Shown here in pieces: positions 57,903 to 64,000 of a stretch of 64,000 bases of DNA. The DNA is from Cordilura impudica (Eukaryota; Arthropoda; Insecta; Diptera; Scathophagidae), in assembly GCA_963682025.1 (NCBI GenBank), contig OY821520.1, forward strand, positions 134,358,738 through 134,422,737. Reading direction: 5' to 3'. The notes beneath the pieces were generated by a model. That model saw only the letters and a list, made by a program, of their open reading frames with translations, did no database searches and was not told where the DNA came from. The position numbers and the translations under genes are program-made. Each line of letters starts with the position of its first letter. The first letter of the stretch is position 1.

Positions 57903-58840
57903 GAAGGAGTGCAACAAGCCGCGTCGTAAACAACGTGTAAGGGATCCTGAACAGAGTACAAAAAAACCACGTGAACGTCCAAAGCGTCGTCGTGCCCCAC
58001 TTCGAGCAGAATTTTGCGCTGTGGTAGAGAGACTGCCATCCTCCGCATCATGGCAGGATGTAAAAGACCATATGCGTGCAGTGGGAAAAGTAAGCTTTGT
58101 CAAAATTATAAAAAATGGTACGGCACTTGTAGAATATATCGTTGCCAAGGACGTGATATACAGTTAGAAAATTGAATAATTCAAAGTTTAGATCGTATAG
58201 GGTAAGTGACATGTTTTTATACCCTATAACACTATTTGGTTTGAAATACAGTTCAGTCATTGATTGAGTTTTCCATAGATTCAGCCCGTAATTGACTTCT
58301 ACCAATCTTTTAGCTATTTCGTTGCTATTCAACAACACAAATCCTCCATAACTTCTCGCATCATAGCTATGCTACTCATTTCTTATTTTTTCATTTTTTG
58401 GTGAAAATAATATATAAAGTCTTACGTATTTTTACAGTAATATTACAATTTTATTGCTGTTTAGATATAAATTTTAAATGTTAATTTTCACATCGCTTTA
58501 ACATCTGTTTTAAATAATATTAAATTATTTTCAATAAACTAAATTGTTATGAATATTTCAATAATTCTATATTTTTTCTTTAAATATATTGACTCTAAAA
58601 ATTTGGCTTATTTATTTCTGTAGGGTGAAGTATCTTTTATACGTGTTTCTGAAAACATTCATCGAGATGGAGACCGTGGACGTGACAGGTAAACAAAAAT
58701 TATTTATTAAAATATGAAATATAGTACAATTTTATGATATTTTTACATTTATAGATTACTTTTATTTTCACCAAATCGTTCCATTAGCCGTGGCAATTCA
58801 CCACCCACAAGATTGTCAGCATCAACAAATGCAGAAATTA
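57903..58840 (+). pseudogene. SRSF1/SF2-like RRM2 and RS-tail fragment, copy 1
   Basis: Exon 57903-58201 (AG before it, GTAAGT after it) reads KKPRERPKRRRAPLRAEF, then VVERLPSSASWQDVKDHMRA, then VGKVSFVKIIKNGTALVEY: the RRM2 of SRSF1/SF2, including the invariant SWQDLKDHMR motif. Near 58161 a 2-nt loss creates a stop; in the next frame the domain continues VRKLNNSKFRSYR. A GT-AG intron leads to exon 58624-58688, GEVSFIRVSENIHRDGDRGR, and another to an exon from 58755 with FSPNRSISRGNSPPTR, an RS-domain remnant. RRM1 is absent and no ATG opens the frame. SRSF1 binds exonic enhancers in pre-mRNA; this fragment could not without translation rescue. Retained introns exclude retroposition. Confidence 0.8.
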
Positions 58841-58914
58841 TTTTAAAAAAAATATATAAATTTTTTTATGTTGGTAGTTTTATTGTTGACCTGTTGTGTT
58901 GTAATATGATTTTT

Positions 58915-59207
58915 GGTTTGTTAGGATCAAGGTCATGTGGTTTTAATAATAAAAAAAACAAATTTTTTTTTTTTGTTTTTTAATTATTATTATTATTTTT
59001 GATATTTCGAACAGCATCGCTGTTCATTTTCAGAAATATTGCGTTTTCAGTTTTATTACCGCAATGAAAACGCAATATTTCTGAAAATGAACAGCGATGC
59101 TGTTCAAAATATCAAAAGTAATAATAAAAATAAAAAAAAACAAAAAACCAAAAAAAATTTGGTTTTTTTATTATTAAAACCACATGACCTTGAGCCTAAC
59201 AAACCAA
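58915..59207. repeat. Large hairpin (inverted repeat)
   Basis: The arms 58915-59050 and 59066-59207 are inverted copies, for example GAACAGCATCGCTGTTCATT with CAGAAATATTGCG, and AAGGTCATGTGGTTTTAATAAT near the outside. The loop is about 15 bases. It starts inside the last SRSF1-like open frame. The 65-codon frame at 59039-59236 is one arm read through. Confidence 0.8.
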
Positions 59208-59399
59208 AACTAAAATTTTTTAATATCAAAAATTAAAAAAAAAAAAACTTGTTAATTTAAAAAAAAAAAAATATACTTTTGATATTTCTGTCATATGAAA
59301 TTTATTAAAGAAAAAAATATTTTATTGTATACAATAATTATAAAAATTATAATAAATTGTGCAAAATTAAAATTTGTTAAATAAATAAAAAAACCAAAA

Positions 59400-61289
59400 A
59401 TGGATACAAAAAAATACCGCAAATGCGTTGTCGAAATGCTAGAATTATATAAAAAGTAAGTATTAATTAAAAAAAAAATTCATAATTTAAAATTAAAGAA
59501 AAACTTTTTTTATTTTACAATTCTTCCTTTATTTATATATTTTAACAAATTTTGATATGAGATCTTATCTTTACATATGAGTAGGTATTACAACAAATAC
59601 TATATAGGATCTAAAGATATTAAATAGTGTTTATTTAATTTTTTTATGATTTTTAAAGGTTCCAATTTTACCAATTCATTACCACTCTCCTCAGGAAAAA
59701 AAGAAACATTTTGACCAGTTAACAAAAATTTTAAAACTGCTAAACTGATCAAACGAAAACTGGTCGACCGATAATATACGTCCATGGTCTGTGATTCAGT
59801 TAATAGTGAACATGAACTCTTCATAAGATTTGGGTTCCTGCCAATTCCGATGAAGTTATTTCAAAACGAGGTTATGTTTTTTACTATCAATTTTACTTGG
59901 TTTCAGATAAATATATTTAGAATTTCAACCAGGAAAAAGGATTTATTGATAGCAAAAAAAAATAAATTAATCGATTAGAAATAACTGATATGTGAAACAT
60001 ATCCGAAAATGTAAGAAAAATTGTGTTATATAAAGCAGTTTTTTCGTAGTCTTTTTATAAAATTTTTTAACTATATTAAAAAATAAATAATATTACACAG
60101 TTCGACAAAATGAGACTTTTCGCGATTCCACTTATATTGGATGACTGTTTCACTTAGAGTTTAATATGCTGAATTCGAATCCGTATTTAATTATACCCAA
60201 ATTCGAAAAAAGAGCTATTTGCTATGCTACACTTATCAAAACTGATTTTAAAGGCTAAATTTTAATAACGAATTTAATGATATTGTAGGCGAGAATTCCA
60301 AAACTGGTATGGCATACGACTGTTATTGCTTCTATGAAGTGTTATTAATCTAAAACATTAGCTCTTAGCATAAGTGACATAACTCGTTAACTAGAGCCAA
60401 TACGTCAAAGTTAATAGCTAATAACTAAAAGTGTTTGATAATTTCAATAAAATATTCTTCCTTTATTTACATATTTCTAAAAAATATTTAGAAATAAACA
60501 TATGAGATCTTATCTTTACATAAGAGTAGATATTGCAACAAATTATATATAGGATCTAAAGATATTAAATAGTGTTTATTTCATTTTTTTATGATTTTTA
60601 AATGAAAATGGGAGGAAAAAAACCTTCACATGATTTAAAAAATTCAAATACTATCTGAAAGATATTTATGTGCTTATTACAAGTCCCTTTTCCATTTTCT
60701 TCAGCAGTGCACTTGTAAGTTTGTTTGAAGAAATTAACGCAGTATCATCTGCGAAGTAAACAACTTTGATATATTTCGGGAATTTGAAATCTGATATATA
60801 TAAAGAATGTTTTTGTTTTAACATTTTTAAAGACCACATCGGCAACATTCTACTGGGAAATATTTATTCTTTGAAGAATTCCTGATCTCAAACATGTTAT
60901 GTAAAGTTTTTCATTAATCAGTTATAATAACAAATAATTAAAAATTTATTCTTTTATTGGATTGACAATAATTGGGTAAACTTTTTTACTTTTCCAAAAG
61001 CATATATTATTTTTATTAAACTATTTTTTTTATTGTATTATTTAAAATGTAATACAGAAGAATTTAATAAATTGTTCTTATATATAGTTATGAATGCCTC
61101 TGGAATCGCAAAAATGAAAATTATGTTAATGATCAAGAAAAAGAAAAAGCATATGAAATAATTACCGAAAAATATAGGGAATATGCAACAAATGCCGCAA
61201 TAGAGGATACAAAAAAAAATTTTATATTTCAAAAAATGTTTCAGAAGAGAACGAATAAAATTATCCAAAAATCCCAAAAAAATTACTAA
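59400..61289 (+). CDS. Short MADF-domain protein, two exons
   Basis: Exon 1, 59400-59455, encodes MDTKKYRKCVVEMLELYK plus two bases and ends at GTAAGT. Exon 2, 61088-61289, follows TATATAG and joins in frame to give NYECLWNRKNENYVNDQEKE, then KAYEIITEKYREYA and a basic end (FQKRTNKIIQKSQKNY). The LYxxYxCLWN...Y and EKAYEII pattern is the first half of a MADF domain; the third helix is short and the protein, 85 residues, ends early, so it may be truncated or continue in an exon not seen. The 1.6 kb intron holds a LINE RT scrap and two direct repeats. MADF proteins are DNA-binding. A second copy is expected beyond the right edge. Confidence 0.6.
59519..60602. repeat. Direct repeats inside the MADF intron
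   Basis: A roughly 140-bp block containing ATGAGATCTTATCTTTACAT, AGGATCTAAAGATATTAAAT and AGTGTTTATTT occurs at 59519-59659 and 60452-60602. The sequence between them has no recognised gene; the minus-strand frame 59600-59824 (74 codons) is unassigned. Confidence 0.7.
60666..60848 (-). pseudogene. Non-LTR reverse transcriptase scrap
   Basis: The minus-strand frame contains VVYFADDTALISSNKL, the catalytic FADD box of a LINE-type reverse transcriptase and its following helix. Only about 60 codons remain. Confidence 0.7.
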
Positions 61290-61493
61290 CTTATTTTATT
61301 ACAAATATTTTCTGTTTTTGGGGTCCACACCTTGCAAAAGTAAGTAAATTAATGTATACAACTATTAAATAATTCTGAAACAGAAACAAAATTTATTAGG
61401 AAGCAAGAAGGTGATTGAGGAGCCAGCCACTTTGCATTCAAGATTTTTTTCAATATTTTTCTTCTCTCAAACCTCTATAACTAGAGTTCTAAT

Positions 61494-62074
61494 CAAGGTT
61501 CAGAAAATACACACACGAAACACACAATGTTCTGTTCAAAAGCAGCCAACACATATCTTTATTTTCATATCAATTATGTGCGTTTCAAAATTTTCTACGG
61601 TACCCAACACAACCATGACTGTGTTCGTTTTAATATTTCGTTATTTACACGAACATTTTTGTATCACATTCTTTTTGCTTCAATCACACATAAAGCACAC
61701 ATTTTTGAGTGTTGCTTTATTTGAAGTTGATGTTCTGGTACGTGTAGTGAAAAAAAACACAGAACATGTAAAATAAACAGGTTCGAGTTCAGTTATATTT
61801 TAAGTCGTGTTGTGGCTCGTGTAGTAAGAAACAACAGAACATGTACAGTAAACAGGTTCGAGTTCAGTTATATTTTAAGTCGTGTTTAAAATATAACTGA
61901 ACTCGAACCTGTTTATTGTACATGTTGTGTCGTGGTTGTGTTGGGCACCGAAGAAAATTTAAAAACAAACATAATTGATATGAAAATAAAAATATGTGTG
62001 TGTTGGTCTAAGTTATGTTTGTTTACATATATGTACGAGTTTTTTATTCAGTGTGTGTTTTTTTCTGAACTCTG
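61494..62074. mobile_element. hAT-like MITE in unit 2
   Basis: 581 bp with ends CAAGGTTCAGAAAA and (inverted) CAGAGTTCAGAAAA, bracketed by an exact 8-bp duplication GTTCTAAT (61486-61493 and 62075-62082). Unit 1 has the empty site at 56993-57000. Inverted similarity extends inward (ATTATGTGCG / ATAATTGATATG and AACACAACCA blocks). The middle has a direct and an inverted repeat of CAGGTTCGAGTTCAGTTATA (61780-61910). Confidence 0.92.
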
Positions 62075-62082
62075 GTTCTAAT

Positions 62083-62335
62083 TAACGTAGGCTGTTGACA
62101 TAGGTCTAAGAACACTCAGTGAATCTAGCTCCTTCTTTTGAGCTATTAAGTGCTTAAATTCGTTGGGGTTGAGGAAAGTATGCGTGGAGAATCAACTTTA
62201 CTTTTACTGTACGTTAACTTATCTTGGCATATTTTGGCATTACTGTACGTTAACTTCTCCTGGCAAATTCTGGTATTATATTATAAAAATTAATATAATA
62301 TAATATAATGCTGCGGAGCATCAGGGGTGCTCTAG
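62083..62335 (+). mobile_element. Non-autonomous Helitron, copy in unit 2
   Basis: Continuation of the Helitron piece whose first 63 bases lie at 61431-61493 before the MITE. It ends CTAG|T at 62335. It keeps AAATTCGTTGGGGTTGAGG (62157-62175), a segment lost from unit 1. Confidence 0.75.
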
Positions 62336-62776
62336 TATTTATTAAATTTAATTTTTGTTAATATTTCTTTTAATATTTTAATTGTGAATATTCAGTTTGT
62401 CAACTAATTCTTTGCAAAATGAAAAAAAAAATCATAGTTTTAATTTTAAATAAATAATTTATTAACAAAATCGAGTTTTCTTTCACTTTTTCTTTCATTA
62501 TATTATAAGGGTAAGTAATAACTAATAATATTAATAACAAAAATGGTAAATTTCATTATTTAACAAAACAAAAAACAAAAAAACAGCATATATTCACTTG
62601 TCAATTAATTGTTTGCAAAATGTAAACACATGTTGAAAAGAGACACAAAACTAACGGCACATTAAATTTGAAAAAAAAAAATTAAATGCCTTCTTTGATA
62701 TGCTTTGCTCTATTGCTTTTATTACGATTTATTATTTGGTCAAGTGTACATTTAAATTAAATCCGCATTTTTAACC

Positions 62777-62944
62777 ATGCCTGGAAAACGACTTGATGAA
62801 AACGTAATTCAGTTAATTTTTTACAATTATTATAAGGGAAAAACGGCAAAGGAGTTGGCAGAAATGTTTAATATAAAATTGAGGACCATTTACAATGTTA
62901 TTAGCCGTGCAGAAAAAGAAAATCGTCTGCACCTAAAATTCTAA
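62777..62944 (+). CDS. Tc1-like helix-turn-helix ORF, copy 2
   Basis: The same 55-codon frame as at 57677, with one residue changed (Arg to Lys in the RAEKEN segment). The Tc1-type terminal repeats are at 62393 and 62595-62622; the TA before the first is now TT. Confidence 0.65.
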   Translation: MPGKRLDENVIQLIFYNYYKGKTAKELAEMFNIKLRTIYNVISRAEKENRLHLKF

Positions 62945-63002
62945 GTAAGTAAATAAACAATAATTAAAATTTTAAATTATAATCTTATTTAAATACAAAC
63001 AG

Positions 63003-63930
63003 GAAGAAGTGCAACAAGCCGCGTCGTAAACAACGTGTAAGGAATCCTGAACAGAGTACAAAAAAACCACGTGAACGTCCAAAGCGTCGTCGTGCCCCAC
63101 TTCGAGCAGAATTTTGCGCTGTGGTAGAGAGACTGCCATCCTCCGCATCATGGCAGGATGTAAAAGACCATATGCGTGCAGTGGGAAAAGTAAGCTTTGT
63201 CAAAATTATAAAAAATGGTACGGCACTTGTAGAATATATCGTTGCCAAGGACGTGATATACAGTTAGAAAATTGAATAATTCAAAGTTTAGATCGTATAG
63301 GGTAAGTGACATGTTTTTATACCCTATAACACTATTTGGTTTGAAATACAGTTCAGTCATTGATTGAGTTTTCCATAGATTCAGCCCGTAATTGACTTCT
63401 ACCAATCTTTTAGCTATTTCGTTGCTATTCAACAACACAAATCCTCCATAACTTCTCGCATCATAGCTATGCTACTCATTTCTTATTTTTTCATTTTTTG
63501 GTGAAAATAATATATAAAGTCTTACGTATTTTATACAGTAATATTACAATTTTATTGCTGTTTAGATATAAATTTTAAATGTTAATTTTCACATCGCTTT
63601 AACATCTGTTTTAAATAATATTAAATTATTTTCAATAAACTAAATTGTTATGAATATTTCAATAATTCTATATTTTTTCTTTAAATATATTGACTCTAAA
63701 AATTTGGCTTATTTATTTCTGTAGGGTGAAGTATCTTTTATACGTGTTTCTGAAAACATTCATCGAGATGGAGACCGTGGACGTGACAGGTAAACAAAAA
63801 TTATTTATATGAAATATAGTACAATTTTATGATATTTTTACATTTATAGATTACTTTTATTTTCACCAAATCGTTCCATTAGCCGTGGCAATTCACCACC
63901 CACAAGATTGTCAGCATCAACAAATGCAGA
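63003..63930 (+). pseudogene. SRSF1/SF2-like RRM2 and RS-tail fragment, copy 2
   Basis: Exons 63003-63301, 63725-63789 and from 63850 correspond to copy 1. Two substitutions alter the basic linker (Glu to Lys and Asp to Asn); the RRM coding sequence is otherwise identical, including the 2-nt loss that breaks the frame. The break therefore predates the duplication. Confidence 0.8.
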
Positions 63931-64000
63931 AATTATTTTAAAAAAAATATATAAATTTTTTTATGTTGGTAGTTTTATTGTTGACCTGTTGTGTTGTAAT

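Larger units (their letters stand above)
56937..61430 (+). repeat. Tandem duplication, unit 1 (4.5 kb)
   Basis: 56937 onwards matches 61431 onwards nearly base for base, apart from a 581-bp insert in the second copy. The offset is 4494 at the start and about 5100 after the insert. Unit 1 holds a Helitron piece, the Tc1-type end and HTH frame, the SRSF1-like fragment, a foldback, a MADF gene and LINE debris. Only its first part is visible in unit 2. Confidence 0.85.
61431..64000 (+). repeat. Tandem duplication, unit 2 (runs off the window)
   Basis: The second copy of the 4.5 kb unit begins at CTTTGCATTCAAGATTTTT, at the end of unit 1, and continues past 64000. It contains a MITE absent from unit 1, small indels and a few substitutions. 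Confidence 0.85.

Noticed and set aside
57677..57990. In-frame fusion protein of HTH and RRM2 by splicing at 57845
   Set aside because: The TAA stop precedes the GTAAGT and the phases do not match, so no direct fusion is encoded in either copy.
57885..58148. 87-codon minus-strand frame, also at 62985-63248
   Set aside because: Antisense shadow of the basic linker and RRM exon.
58048..58338. 96-codon minus-strand frame, also at 63148-63438
   Set aside because: Antisense to the SRSF1-like RRM exon and intron; no motif of its own. The sense strand explains the conservation.

Overview
The window is about 70% A+T nuclear DNA from a higher fly, most likely a calyptrate such as a blow fly or house-fly relative. 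That reading rests on small phase-conserved introns, antigen-5 (CAP) secreted-protein genes, MADF genes, and a repeat load typical of such flies: Tc1/mariner, piggyBac, hAT, MULE, Transib, Helitron, Penelope and non-LTR elements. No bacterial features are present. No assignment was checked by database search; element families are named from termini, target-site duplications (TSDs) and protein motifs read by eye.

Likely host genes are few. Four antigen-5-like CAP genes share one three-exon plan: a minus-strand copy (4145-5046), a divergent copy with an acidic tail and a hydrophobic C-terminus (39046-40141), and two almost identical tandem copies (49879-50784 and 55447-56354). Two MADF-domain genes are present: a frameshifted one (47922-48483, minus) and a short intact one with one long intron (59400-61289).

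Most of the rest is nested mobile DNA. By position: a decayed Tc1-like element (1651-4012); a decayed non-LTR end and a Helentron-like array (9105-10728); a hAT-like element (10737-11838); a gypsy gag fragment (12095-12489); a 2.27 kb hAT-like foldback (14717-16981); a Helitron relic (18910-21136); a probable 6 kb Transib-like element (24615-30616) that itself holds a copy of a dispersed repeat and a complete FLYWCH/MULE element (27432-29727, 9-bp TSD); two piggyBac elements ending in TTAA (33757-35791 and 36379-38734); a head-to-head pair of Penelope-like copies (43275-45531); a mariner fragment (49221-49450); and several non-autonomous Helitrons. A roughly 780-bp dispersed repeat with palindromic ends occurs in more than a dozen whole or partial copies and serves as a landing site for other elements.

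The most unusual part is the right end. A 4.5 kb unit (56937-61430) is followed by a second copy that runs off the window at 64000. Each copy has Tc1-type terminal repeats, a Tc1-like DNA-binding helix-turn-helix ORF, and, where the rest of a transposase would be expected, a spliced-gene fragment closely resembling the second RRM and RS tail of the splicing factor SRSF1/SF2. The second copy also gained a 581-bp hAT-like MITE with an exact 8-bp TSD. This looks like capture of a splicing-factor gene fragment, introns included, next to a transposon DNA-binding module, followed by tandem amplification.
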